Shown: positions 8,116-16,824 of the stretch, piece after piece
How positions within the stretch are numbered: position 1 is the stretch's first letter
Layout: every line of letters begins with the position of its first letter
Source of the DNA: Flavobacterium johnsoniae
GTDB lineage: Bacteria > Bacteroidota > Bacteroidia > Flavobacteriales > Flavobacteriaceae
NCBI RefSeq assembly: GCF_001879205.1
Contig: NZ_MLFK01000009.1
Location: 248,001-312,000, forward strand
Length of the DNA: 64,000 nt
Direction of reading: 5' to 3'
Made by a program: the position numbers and the translations under genes
Notes under the pieces: model-generated
The model's database searches: none
What the model was told of the DNA's origin: nothing
The model's input: the letters and a program-made list of their open reading frames with translations, nothing else

Positions 8116-11100
8116 TTAATTGGTCATCTTCAGCCTTGGCAGGTTGATTTCATGTTCCTGCGGGTAGGGCTGGCGGTCGGTCATACTTACATCTTCCCGC
8201 AGCTGTTCGTGGACTGTAAACTGCCGCTCATCAGAGTTGGAATACCTGGGATCGGCAATAAAGGGCATCTTGGCCATTTTGGAAACCGTAATGGTAGGGA
8301 AGTGGTAATCCACTTCCACATGGCCCAGAAGCAGATAACAGCCGCCTCCCTGGAAAGGATATTCTTTTAAGCTTCCTGTGAAATGGGCCGTGTCAAAAAG
8401 CTCTCCTTCGGCGTCAATCCAGGTTCCGAAATACATCGCGCCCATCTTGGTAGGCACGTGTTTGCGCGAGATCAGATAGGCCAGCATTCGGACTGTTTTT
8501 TTATGATGCCCCAGAAGATCCTTGGCCATTACATCACCGCGGAATTTTGTCTGCAGCAGATCAAAAGGCGAACAGGAAACAGGGAAACTTAAAAGCTCGA
8601 TCTCATCAAAGGCATCTTCAAAGGCAGAGCGCGCCAGCTCGGGCAGTTCATATTCCTTGACCGGCTCCTGAATGAGCATCAGGCTCCGGTTCTCGGGCTT
8701 GAAATTTACCATGATAAGCCGGGCAATCACAAGCAATTGATTTTTTGTCTTTCCCGTAAAGCGGAAGGCGCCAATAAAAATCAAAATCTGTATACCCTCG
8801 ATACCGATGGGAATGCGGTTAATAAAATCCTCGAGTGACTTATAATCCCCGTTTTGTTCCCGTTCTGTTTGTATTTGTATCGCGATTTTGGATTCAAGGC
8901 TCTGCAGGTGCATAAATCCCAGATAGACATCTGATCCGTAAAGGGTGGTTTCAAACTCGCTTTTATTCACGCATGGATTATGAATTTTAGCCCCTGACAT
9001 CCTTGCTTCATGTACATAGACCTCTGTCCGGTAAAAACCGCCCTGATTGTTGATGACCGCGACCATAAATTCGATGGGATAGTGCACTTTCAGGTAAAGG
9101 CTCTGGTAGCTCTCCACGGCATAGGAAGCAGAGTGCGCCTTGCAGAACGAGTATCCGGCAAAAGATTCAATCTGGCGGTATATTTCCTCGCTGAGTTTTT
9201 CCGGATGTCCCTGCGCTTTACACGAGGCAAAGAAATTATCCTTCACTTTCTGTAGTGCGGCTTTCGACCTTCCTTTGCCTGACATCGCACGGCGCAGGAT
9301 ATCCCCATCCGCAGCCGGAAGTCCCCCATAGTGAAGGGCGATTTTGATGACATCTTCCTGATACACCATAATCCCATAGGTTTCCCCAAGCTGCTGCTCG
9401 AATACCGGATGGAAATATTCGAATTTATCGGGATGGTTATGGCGAAAAATATATTCCTTCATCATTCCCGACTGGGCTACCCCGGGACGGATGATCGATG
9501 ATGCCGCTACAAGGGTTTTGTAATTGTTACACTTCAGACGGCGCAACAGCCCACGCATGGCGGGGCTTTCAATATAAAAACAGCCGATAGTTTTACCTAT
9601 TCCCAAAAACGCATTGCAGCTGGCTTCATTTTTTGACATCGAGGTATCACGGATATTCAGGCGAATACCCCTGTTTTTCTCAATAAGCTTCACGCTGTCA
9701 TCAATATGGCCAATACCACGTTGGCTCAGGATATCGAATTTTTCAAGGCCGATGTCCTCGGCTATATGCATGTCAAAAAGCACAATGGGAAAACCTTTTG
9801 GAGGCATTTCCAGGGGCGTGTAATTCGTTATTGGCTCTTCTGAGATCAGGATCCCGCAGGAGTGCATGCTTCGCTGGTTGGGGTATTTTTCCAGCAGCAT
9901 TCCATATTCCTGAACCTGTTTTACGACCTTATTTGTTGAATGGAGCTCCATAGGGTTTTTAGCCAGCGCGTCGAGCTCTTCCTTTGGAAGCCCGAAAACT
10001 TTTCCGACTTCACGAAAAATGGAACGGTATTTAAATTCCACGTTGGTGCCGCAGAAAGCCACATGCTCGTAACCATAGCGGGAGAAAATATATTCCAGGA
10101 TGGTGTCGCGCTCTTTCCAGCTCCAGTCAATATCAAAATCAGGAGGACTCTTGCGGTTCAGGTTCAGAAAACGCTCAAAATACAGGTCAAGCTCGAGCGG
10201 ACAAATATCGGTAATGCCCAGGCAGTAGGCGATGATACTGTTGGCTCCGCTTCCCCTTCCGATATGAAGAAATCCCTGTGAGTTGCTGAATCGGATGATA
10301 TCCCATGTAATCAGGAAGTAACCGCTGAACTGGAGCTGGTCAATAACTTTCAGCTCCTTGAACATTCTGGATTTGGCCTCTGCATTATTTTTACCATAGC
10401 GCCATTCCAGGCCCTGCTTTGCCAGGGTGGTCAGAAGATTCATATCATCCTTGCGGTTATTGGTATAGAATTTCTTGTTTTTAGGCGATGCAAAATCAAA
10501 TTCAAAATGGCAGTTTGCTACTATTTTCTCGGTATTTAAAATAATCTGGGGATATTCGGTGTAACACGACAATAGCGTTTCGAGTGGCACCATCACTTCG
10601 GTGGGACTGCAGTAATCAGAAGGGGTAAGCCTTGAAAGGATAAGGTTCATATCAATAGCCCTAAGAATCCTGTGCAGGTTATATTCCCTTTTGGTACGAA
10701 AGGTAACGGGCTGCAAGATTACCATTTTGATCTGTCTTTTTTTCCAGTCCGATAACACCAGTTTGGGAAGCTCTTCGGGACGGATGCCGATGTATTCATT
10801 TTCTTTTAGCAGATCGGGCGCATTCTCCAGGGGATAAATAACAAATACATCTGAGAATTCAGGTGCCAAAAAGGGAAGAGGTGTTTTTTCAAAATTATGC
10901 CGGGTCAGAAAACGGTTCATCTCGGCAAGACCTGATGCATTTTTAGCCAGACCAATGTAGCGCAGCTTGTGTTCACATCGAAATTCCATACCGACAATGG
11001 GCTTAATGCCTGCAGTCTTGCATCCTTTTATAAAATCATAGATTCCGGTAACCGTATTAATGTCGGTTAGTGCCATAGCTTTAACGCCTGAGGCAACAGC

Positions 11101-11172
11101 CTGGGAAATCAACTCCTCAAGGGGAATAGTGCCATAACGAAGGGAATGGAAGGAATGACAATTGAGATACAT
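8116..11172 (-). CDS. DnaE-type DNA polymerase III alpha subunit, accessory/error-prone class (copy 1)
   Basis: 1018 aa, at the short end for DnaE and like the DnaE2/ImuC group. An N-terminal PHP domain begins MYLNCHSFHSLRYGTIPLEE. The C-family polymerase core includes GRGSGANSIIAYCLGITD and the catalytic PDFDIDWSW; a helix-hairpin-helix region follows, and an OB-like C-terminus ends LPRLKMTN. The start ATG directly abuts the dinB stop (TAG then ATG). In DnaE2-type cassettes this polymerase extends past lesions with a Y-family partner; here dinB is that partner. No imuA or lexA is in the window. A GC-richer paralog lies at 55805. Confidence 0.88.
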   Translation of the reverse strand: MYLNCHSFHSLRYGTIPLEELISQAVASGVKAMALTDINTVTGIYDFIKGCKTAGIKPIVGMEFRCEHKLRYIGLAKNASGLAEMNRFLTRHNFEKTPLPFLAPEFSDVFVIYPLENAPDLLKENEYIGIRPEELPKLVLSDWKKRQIKMVILQPVTFRTKREYNLHRILRAIDMNLILSRLTPSDYCSPTEVMVPLETLLSCYTEYPQIILNTEKIVANCHFEFDFASPKNKKFYTNNRKDDMNLLTTLAKQGLEWRYGKNNAEAKSRMFKELKVIDQLQFSGYFLITWDIIRFSNSQGFLHIGRGSGANSIIAYCLGITDICPLELDLYFERFLNLNRKSPPDFDIDWSWKERDTILEYIFSRYGYEHVAFCGTNVEFKYRSIFREVGKVFGLPKEELDALAKNPMELHSTNKVVKQVQEYGMLLEKYPNQRSMHSCGILISEEPITNYTPLEMPPKGFPIVLFDMHIAEDIGLEKFDILSQRGIGHIDDSVKLIEKNRGIRLNIRDTSMSKNEASCNAFLGIGKTIGCFYIESPAMRGLLRRLKCNNYKTLVAASSIIRPGVAQSGMMKEYIFRHNHPDKFEYFHPVFEQQLGETYGIMVYQEDVIKIALHYGGLPAADGDILRRAMSGKGRSKAALQKVKDNFFASCKAQGHPEKLSEEIYRQIESFAGYSFCKAHSASYAVESYQSLYLKVHYPIEFMVAVINNQGGFYRTEVYVHEARMSGAKIHNPCVNKSEFETTLYGSDVYLGFMHLQSLESKIAIQIQTEREQNGDYKSLEDFINRIPIGIEGIQILIFIGAFRFTGKTKNQLLVIARLIMVNFKPENRSLMLIQEPVKEYELPELARSAFEDAFDEIELLSFPVSCSPFDLLQTKFRGDVMAKDLLGHHKKTVRMLAYLISRKHVPTKMGAMYFGTWIDAEGELFDTAHFTGSLKEYPFQGGGCYLLLGHVEVDYHFPTITVSKMAKMPFIADPRYSNSDERQFTVHEQLREDVSMTDRQPYPQEHEINLPRLKMTN

Positions 11173-12357
11173 CTATTCTGATTTACGTTTTAAAATTTCA
11201 TTTTTATTGTTGGGTTTAAACGATGCCCCTGCGCAGCGCATTACAGCGTCAAAGCCATATCTGTTTTTCATTCGGTCCATAGCCTGATAGAGTGCCAGCA
11301 TTTCCTGAGTATCCTCAAACAGATCAATTTGGTAGGTACCGCGAACCAGTCCGCTAAAGCGCACACCAATCAGTCGGAGCCGCATACGGCGCTGGTATAG
11401 TTTTTCAAAAAGGTCCGTGACGGTTTTGGTCAGGATGTGATCAGCTGAGGTATACTGCACCCGGCACTGTTTGGTCTCTGTATCAAAATTGGCATATCGT
11501 ATTTTGATAGTAACAGTTGAAGTTAGCCACTCTTCAGATCGCAATTGAAAAGCCAGTTTTTCCACCATTCCAAGAATTACCCTTTTGAGCCTGTCCATAT
11601 CAATAGTATCCTGGGAAAAAGTATGTTCGGTGGAAATAGATTTTCTTTCGGTATAAGGTTCTACTGGATTATTGTCAATACCATTGGCTTTTTTCCAGAG
11701 CTCAGAACCATTTTTGCCGATCATCTGCTGCAATACTTCACATGGCATTTTAGAAAGGGTTTCAATTTTTCTGATACCGATTCTTGATAGCAGCTGAAAG
11801 GTCTTTTCACCTACCATGGGTATTTTCTGAATGGATAAGGGATTTAAAAAAGACTGCACTAAATGCTCAGGAATCTCTAAATTCTGTTTTTGTTTTCCTT
11901 CTCCTGTTCCGATTTTCGATACGGTCTTGTTAATCGAAAGGGCAAAGGTGAGGGGAAGGCCGGTTTCTTTTGTGACGGTCTGGGCCAATTCATTTGTCCA
12001 TTTGTAGCTGCCATGGAACTTATCCATGCCGGTGATATCCAGATAAAATTCATCAATGCTTGCTTTTTCCACCACGGGCGCTTTTTCCTGTATGATCTCG
12101 GTAATGTCATGGGAGAGCTTGGAGTATAATTCCATGTCGCCTTTCATGATTTTGGCCTGCGGGCAGAGCTTCATGGCCATGTGGATGGGCATGGCAGATC
12201 GCACCCCGAATCTTCGGGCTTCATAAGAGCAGGAAGCTACAACACCCCTTTCACCGCCCCCGATAATCAGCGGTATTCCATTAAGTGCAGAATTAGTAAG
12301 TCTTTCGCAGGACACGAAAAACGTATTCATATCGATATGTACAATTGACCTTTCCAT
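11173..12357 (-). CDS. dinB: Y-family translesion DNA polymerase DinB (Pol IV), copy 1
   Basis: 394 aa. The catalytic palm residues appear in HIDMNTFFVSCE (D9) and KASIDEFYLDITG (the D/E pair). Fingers (GGERGVVASCSYEARRFG), helix-hairpin-helix and little-finger regions are all present to KRKSE. It performs lesion bypass. The stop codon is TAG at 11175-11173, and the dnaE ATG follows with no gap and in the same frame. Its promoter region carries the inverted repeat at 12422-12438. It is divergent from a receiver gene at 12692, as in the second module. Unlike that copy it has no internal stop. Confidence 0.92.
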   Translation of the reverse strand: MERSIVHIDMNTFFVSCERLTNSALNGIPLIIGGGERGVVASCSYEARRFGVRSAMPIHMAMKLCPQAKIMKGDMELYSKLSHDITEIIQEKAPVVEKASIDEFYLDITGMDKFHGSYKWTNELAQTVTKETGLPLTFALSINKTVSKIGTGEGKQKQNLEIPEHLVQSFLNPLSIQKIPMVGEKTFQLLSRIGIRKIETLSKMPCEVLQQMIGKNGSELWKKANGIDNNPVEPYTERKSISTEHTFSQDTIDMDRLKRVILGMVEKLAFQLRSEEWLTSTVTIKIRYANFDTETKQCRVQYTSADHILTKTVTDLFEKLYQRRMRLRLIGVRFSGLVRGTYQIDLFEDTQEMLALYQAMDRMKNRYGFDAVMRCAGASFKPNNKNEILKRKSE

Positions 12358-12421
12358 CTTCTTTTCTCATTTTTATACCAATCAAAATTAGTACAGATAA
12401 TAACAATATTTGAAATTAATA

Positions 12422-12438
12422 TGTTCTAATTTGGAACA
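12422..12438. promoter_or_regulatory. Putative operator upstream of dinB copy 1
   Basis: TGTTC-TAATTTG-GAACA is a perfect 5-bp inverted repeat about 65 bp before the dinB start. A matching element (TGTTC-TAATTTG-TAACA) occurs about 63 bp before the second dinB at 60107. Shared position and spacer make a repressor site (LexA-like or other) plausible; no binding protein is identified here. It lies in a 334-bp gap between divergent genes. Confidence 0.5.
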
Positions 12439-12691
12439 AATTTATGCAATCAGTTTTTTCTGATAGTGGGGTAGCGTGTAAATATTGGAAACTTTAAAAA
12501 ACAGCAAGATTAAGAAATGGTAAAAAGATATTTTTTTAATGTGTTTTTTCTGAATTATGCCTTATCTTTACAATCCCCTTATCAAATTCAGGATATCATT
12601 TTGCAGTTTTAAAATGACGCGTGCCTTTACTTTGGAATATTGTTTATCCAAAGCAGCTTCCTATTTATTGTTTAATGTAAATTGTAGAAAA

Positions 12692-13147
12692 ATGGCATTT
12701 GAAAATTACAATTCCCAAAGGTTTATTTACCTGGCCGATGACGACAGCGATGACAGGGAGTTCTTTGCTGATGCGCTGAGCGAAATTGAGCGTGATGTTA
12801 TCCTAAAACAGGCCCCCGACGGCATGCATCTAATGGAGAGCCTGCTTACGCTTTCCGAATCAGAGCTTCCCGATTTTATTTTCCTTGATATCAATATGCC
12901 GGGAAAAACAGGACTGGAATGTCTTCAGGAGATTAGAAATCTTTCCGGAGGTCTGAAAGAAGTAAATATTGTGATGCTTTCCACAAGCAGTGATCCGGAA
13001 AATATCCGCAGGGCATCAGAACTCGGTGCTACTTTTTATGCGGTAAAGCCCAGCTGTTTTGAGAGGCTTAAATCTTTGCTTGAAGAGGTGCTATCGATGG
13101 ATCTTGTTGGGGCGGGTGAAGGAAATAAAAAGTTTCTTTTGGTTTAG
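12692..13147 (+). CDS. CheY-like single-domain receiver linked to dinB-dnaE (copy 1)
   Basis: 151 aa from MAFENYNSQRFIYLADDD. The acidic triad is D16-D18, the phospho-acceptor is D66 in FIFLDINMPGKTG, the switch residue lies in MLSTSSDPE, and Lys is in FYAVKPS. There is no output domain. The frame is open further upstream but the MAF start matches the paralog at 60364 in length. It is divergent from dinB in both modules, a linkage unusual for a stand-alone receiver. It stops with TAG. Confidence 0.85.
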   Translation: MAFENYNSQRFIYLADDDSDDREFFADALSEIERDVILKQAPDGMHLMESLLTLSESELPDFIFLDINMPGKTGLECLQEIRNLSGGLKEVNIVMLSTSSDPENIRRASELGATFYAVKPSCFERLKSLLEEVLSMDLVGAGEGNKKFLLV

Positions 13148-13397
13148 TTTCTTTTTTTTAGTTTAGTCATAAGTGACCTTAATAAACTTGCTGCTATCGA
13201 AAACGCGATTTAATTAGCGGGTTGCGGGCAGGATAATGTTTCTGAAGATCGAATTTCACCCAATAGCTGTTTTTGATCATTTACGTATCTTTCTTTACTG
13301 TTTCGAAATAAAGCTTTTTTCTCTTTTTGATGTACAAATGGGCAAAAATCTAATTGGGATGATGAGCATCGTCAATTGTATTTAATAATGTTTTTTA

Positions 13398-13477
13398 GGA
13401 GCTAATCCCGCTATCCGTTACAATCTTTTGTGCCGAACACCGGCACAAAAGGATTTCCTCTTCTATCGGGGCTAGGG
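13398..13477 (+). repeat. Dispersed intergenic repeat, copy 2
   Basis: Same layout as copy 1, with GCTAATCCCG in place of GCTTTTCCCG, hairpin CTTTTGTGCCG / CGGCACAAAAG intact around loop AACAC, and ATTTCCTCTTCTATCGGGG downstream. It lies between convergent genes (receiver and quinone reductase). The rest of 13148-13565 shows no gene. Confidence 0.83.
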
Positions 13478-13565
13478 ATGCTTCGGGGTATCACTCTAGT
13501 TTGCTACAATCCAGAGCAATAGGGCTTATCGGTTTTTTAAAGTTTATTTTTATTGCTATTAACGT

Positions 13566-14156
13566 TTATCTAAAATCAGTAAATCTTTTCTGTAAATCAT
13601 TTAGCCATTTTATTCTCTTTTTTTGAGTAACTGATTTTACCATGTTATGGCTGATCCAGTTTAAATTTTTATATCCCATAGTTTTGAAAACACTTCTAAG
13701 CATTGCTTTTTTAATTAAATTTCCGATTAGCAGGGAGTACATTATCCTGGGTTTGTTCATTGTGGTGATAATAGTTACACCTTTTAAATTTTTCAACAGT
13801 GGTATAAGCCCAAAACCTCTGGGATGATGGTCATAAACTATACCGGGGGAGAGAACCCTATCGATAAATCCTTTGGTCATGGCAGGCATCAGATCCCACC
13901 AAATGGGAAATATGAAAATCAAATGATCTGCGTTTTTTAAACGATTGCTGTAATCTATAACCTGAGGATCAATTGGAGTATGGTCTACAAAGGCTTTCAG
14001 GTCTTCTTTAGTCATTGCCGGATTGAAATTATCATTATCCAGATGGATAAGATCTACCTGATGCTTCCCTTTTTGAAGTCCAGTGGTAACTGCTCCTAAA
14101 ATGGCGTTACAGTAACTTTTTTCATAGGGGTGATTGAACACAATAACTACTCTCAT
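13566..14156 (-). CDS. NAD(P)H:quinone oxidoreductase, flavodoxin-like fold (KefF/NQO family)
   Basis: 196 aa from MRVVIVFNHPYEKSYCNAIL. The FMN-binding pattern of the NQO1/KefF family is visible: NHPYEKSYC near the N-terminus, DHLIFIFPIWWDLMPAMTKGFIDRVL in the middle and NLKGVTIITTMNKP. These are cytoplasmic flavoproteins performing two-electron quinone reduction. The ATG at 14156 is chosen because upstream codons lack family similarity. It is followed upstream by two genes on the same strand (68-aa-class protein and Crp/Fnr regulator), perhaps co-regulated. This block interrupts the module-1 order relative to module 2. Confidence 0.83.
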   Translation of the reverse strand: MRVVIVFNHPYEKSYCNAILGAVTTGLQKGKHQVDLIHLDNDNFNPAMTKEDLKAFVDHTPIDPQVIDYSNRLKNADHLIFIFPIWWDLMPAMTKGFIDRVLSPGIVYDHHPRGFGLIPLLKNLKGVTIITTMNKPRIMYSLLIGNLIKKAMLRSVFKTMGYKNLNWISHNMVKSVTQKKRIKWLNDLQKRFTDFR

Positions 14157-14272
14157 TTTTTTGAATTGTTTACGATTTACAATGCAAAGATGCTGGAGTA
14201 AGAGGTATTGGGACGATAACAATTGTTAAGAAATATAGACTGCGAAATCGTCTTTGATGAATTAAAGCTGGA

Positions 14273-14482
14273 TTACTCCAGTTCAATACAATCAAAATGA
14301 TAGGACCTGAGAAGATTGACTACTTTTTTGCCTATGTTTTTTTTACTTTCAATACGCAGAATTTTATCGCAATCCTCAAGGTCAAAATTCCACTTTATGT
14401 CCTGGAAGCTTGAATCGAGAGCAGGCTTTAATTTTTTGATTTGTGCCTTATTTTTGACTGATGTTTTAAATACGTGTATCAT
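14273..14482 (-). CDS. Small hypothetical protein, MIHVFKTSV type
   Basis: 69 aa beginning MIHVFKTSVKNKAQIKKL and ending LLRSYHFDCIELE. The pattern (beta strand, Lys-rich helix, FDLEDCDKILRIES strand, helix, strand) suggests a small ferredoxin-like alpha/beta fold, as in heavy-metal-associated domains, but no CXXC metal site is present. Function unknown. It sits between the quinone reductase and its probable Crp/Fnr regulator on the same strand. Confidence 0.6.
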   Translation of the reverse strand: MIHVFKTSVKNKAQIKKLKPALDSSFQDIKWNFDLEDCDKILRIESKKNIGKKVVNLLRSYHFDCIELE

Positions 14483-14572
14483 AGCCTTGCAATTTCCCTG
14501 TATGATGATTAAAGCACAAAATTGGTAAAGCACTCGGCAGACTATCGATAACAATTGTTAAGAAAAATCTTT

Positions 14573-15115
14573 TTATCGCCTGTTGCGGATCCTGCTAAGC
14601 GATACTGAAGTGATGCCCAAATAGGAAGCTATGTAATGCTGTGGGATACGTTGTATGATTTCGGGATGCTCTGCCAGCAGCTGCTCATAACGCTGTTGAG
14701 GGGTGTTTTTTAGATAAGAAAAGAAAACCTGCTGGTTTTTTAGAAGCCTTGAGTATAAGTGCTCGATTATATTATCTTTTAGTTCTGGTGAATTCAGCAG
14801 CGTATCCTGAAAATCTTTCTGCGTGATGGTTTGGATAACACAGGGCTCAATGCTTTCAATTGTGTACAGACTGGGTTTGCCTGTCATAAAGCTTTCAATG
14901 GATGACACGCCGCCGCCCTCAAAAAAAAACTGTGTTGTGATGTCTTTCCCGTTATTGTTTATCCAGGTTCTCAAACACCCTTTTTCAATGAAAAACATGG
15001 TTTTGGAAGTGCTGCCTTCTTCCAGCAGGATTGTCCTGGCAGGAACCTCTATTGGAGTAAAAAGTGGTTTGAAAATACTCCATCTATCGGGGATGGTTTG
15101 TGTTTTTTTTGACAT
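14573..15115 (-). CDS. Crp/Fnr-family transcriptional regulator
   Basis: 180 aa. An N-terminal cyclic-nucleotide-binding-like beta roll (about 20-110, with TMFFIEKGCLRTWI and ESFMTGKPS), a dimerisation helix and a short C-terminal helix-turn-helix (RIPQHYIASYLGITSVSLSRIRNRR). There are no N-terminal cysteines for an Fe-S cluster, so it is not Fnr proper. Such regulators in Bacteroidota often control adjacent redox genes; the downstream quinone reductase is a likely target by proximity only. Confidence 0.85.
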   Translation of the reverse strand: MSKKTQTIPDRWSIFKPLFTPIEVPARTILLEEGSTSKTMFFIEKGCLRTWINNNGKDITTQFFFEGGGVSSIESFMTGKPSLYTIESIEPCVIQTITQKDFQDTLLNSPELKDNIIEHLYSRLLKNQQVFFSYLKNTPQQRYEQLLAEHPEIIQRIPQHYIASYLGITSVSLSRIRNRR

Positions 15116-15214
15116 GAATACATTCTTTATTTAACCCAAAAGGATTATTTATACTACTGTTTGCTTACTGCCCCAAGTGGCGGTCAGAGGCACATTTTTA
15201 GTATGCCGTAACTT

Positions 15215-15430
15215 TTAGTCTATTTTGTCTTTATGATATCCCTTGAGCCACTGTTCCATTTTCTGGAGTAGCTGTACCTCTTTGGGATCGCCTGTAGGAT
15301 CGGTGAGCCCGGTGATGGTCCTCTGGTAACTGAACCCCTTATTTTCAAAAAGACAGGTGAATTTTGGAGGCTCGTTGTGCGATACCAGCCATTTGCCATC
15401 ATCGGTGCCTTTAATCTCAAATTTCTTCAT
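15215..15430 (-). CDS. Conserved 71-aa protein of the dinB-dnaE-receiver module (copy 1)
   Basis: 71 aa, MKKFEIKGTDDGKWLVSHNE with a conserved core TITGLTDPTGDPKEVQLLQKM and ending KGYHKDKID. A paralog of almost the same length lies at 61065, directly after the second receiver. No family recognised; the pattern suggests a small beta-rich unit with a C-terminal amphipathic helix. A short leader (GCATGAGATATGAA) is conserved just before both starts. Function unknown; the association suggests a role with the mutasome-receiver module. Confidence 0.72.
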   Translation of the reverse strand: MKKFEIKGTDDGKWLVSHNEPPKFTCLFENKGFSYQRTITGLTDPTGDPKEVQLLQKMEQWLKGYHKDKID

Positions 15431-15534
15431 ATCTCATGCTCCCTTAGAATCTGCGGTGGTAATTTTCAAACCCCCTAGGATAAACGGCAAAGTTAAGGGT
15501 TTATTTCTATTTCGGGCGTTTATGTTACCCGTCA

Positions 15535-15640
15535 GGTGCTCTTCCCGTTATACGTTGCACCCGAGCGCCAGCGAGCTGGCGAAGCAATCTCTTGTGCCCA
15601 GCCTTGGTACAAGAGGATTTTCCGCTTCTCGGGGCTATAG
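15535..15640 (+). repeat. Dispersed intergenic repeat, copy 3 (with 5'-arm insert)
   Basis: A divergent copy carrying an extra segment of about 28 bp between CGTTGCA and AATCTCTTG. The insert contains a perfect hairpin CGCCAG-CGAG-CTGGCG (15566-15581). The main hairpin is CTCTTGTGCC (15589-15598) / GGTACAAGAG (15606-15615): relative to copy 1 a T-A pair became C-G and a G-C pair became G-T, so pairing is preserved. It follows the 71-aa gene, as does copy 9. The rest of 15431-15885 shows no gene and probably holds the receptor promoter. Confidence 0.8.
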
Positions 15641-15885
15641 TAGGGTCATCACTGTTGTTTTGTTGTAATCCAGAGTATAAAACTTATAGGTTCTTTAAAA
15701 TATACCACCTTTTGCCATAAAACGTAAAGTAATAGTATCAATCAATAAAGTTATCGCTAAACTATTTTACTTATTAAGTATTAATACGTATTATTGTAAA
15801 AGAAGAACTACGTATTTTTAACCAAACCATTTTTTTTTTAACCATCAGTATTCTTTATAAAACATACTGAAAACATCATGATTTT

Positions 15886-16700
15886 ATGAAACTAAAATTC
15901 ATACCTTTTATGATTTTGCCCCTGATTGGATTCTCACAGCAGAACAATACAATACCGGCAGACTCCATAAAAGCATCCAATGTTTTTATGCTCGGGGAAG
16001 TGATCATTACCGGTCACCAGAATAAGGATACCTTAAACAGGGTAAGTGCAAAAGCAATGCAATCGCAGCATAAAATGGATGTTTCCAGGGCCCTCAATAT
16101 GCTTCCGGGTGTTACGCTAACCGCATCAGGTCCAAGAAACGAATCCATGGTTTCTATCAGGGGATTTGATTTAAGGCAGGTGCCGGTCTATATGGACGGG
16201 ATTCCGGTGTATGTTCCCTATGACGGCTATGTTGACCTGGCCCGTTTTACCACTTATGATCTGGCGGCCATTGATGTTTCAAAAGGGTTTTCATCTGTGC
16301 TGTACGGTCCCAATTCACTGGGCGGGGCCATTAACCTAGTCTCCAGAAAGCCATCAAAGAAACTGGAATATGACGGCTCGCTCGGAATGATAAACAGCAA
16401 TGGCTATAGGGCAAACATCAATGTGGGCTCAAATCTGGGAAAATTTTACCTTCAGGGAGGATTTTCTTATTTAGAGAGAAATTCAACCCGGATGCCATCG
16501 GGTTTTGCTGCGATGAAAAATGAGGATGGGGAAGAGAGGGACAATTCTTACCGCACCGATCAGAAAATAAGTTTCAAAATAGGGTGGACCCCAAATAAAA
16601 AAAGCGAGTATGCACTTGGCTATATCAACCAGCAGGGAGAAAAAGGAAACCCTGTTTATGCGGGCAGCGATACTAAAAACTCTCTTTTGGCAAACCCGCG
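15886..16700 (+). pseudogene. TonB-dependent receptor, N-terminal part (split by IS91-like element)
   Basis: This part starts with signal peptide MKLKFIPFMILPLIGFSQQ, then a plug domain (about 40-160: VSRALNMLPGVTLTASG, SIRGFDLRQVPVYMDGIP, LYGPNSLGGAINLVSR) and the first barrel strands. It stops making sense at NPR, where foreign DNA begins at 16701. Joining 15886-16700 to 19024-20209 gives 2001 bp, exactly 667 codons, and restores NPRYFWQWPVW. The intact protein was an outer-membrane importer of about 666 aa, FecA-like in style; the substrate is unknown. The interrupted gene is surely non-functional for transport. Confidence 0.9.
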
Positions 16701-16824
16701 TTGAACTAAACCTCCGGTAGCTTTCGCTGCGATGATTTAGTACCTTAGTATTTATTAACGTTTAAATAATTGATAATATGGTAACTAAAAAAAATCTCCG
16801 GAGGAATTAAGAACGAACAAATAT

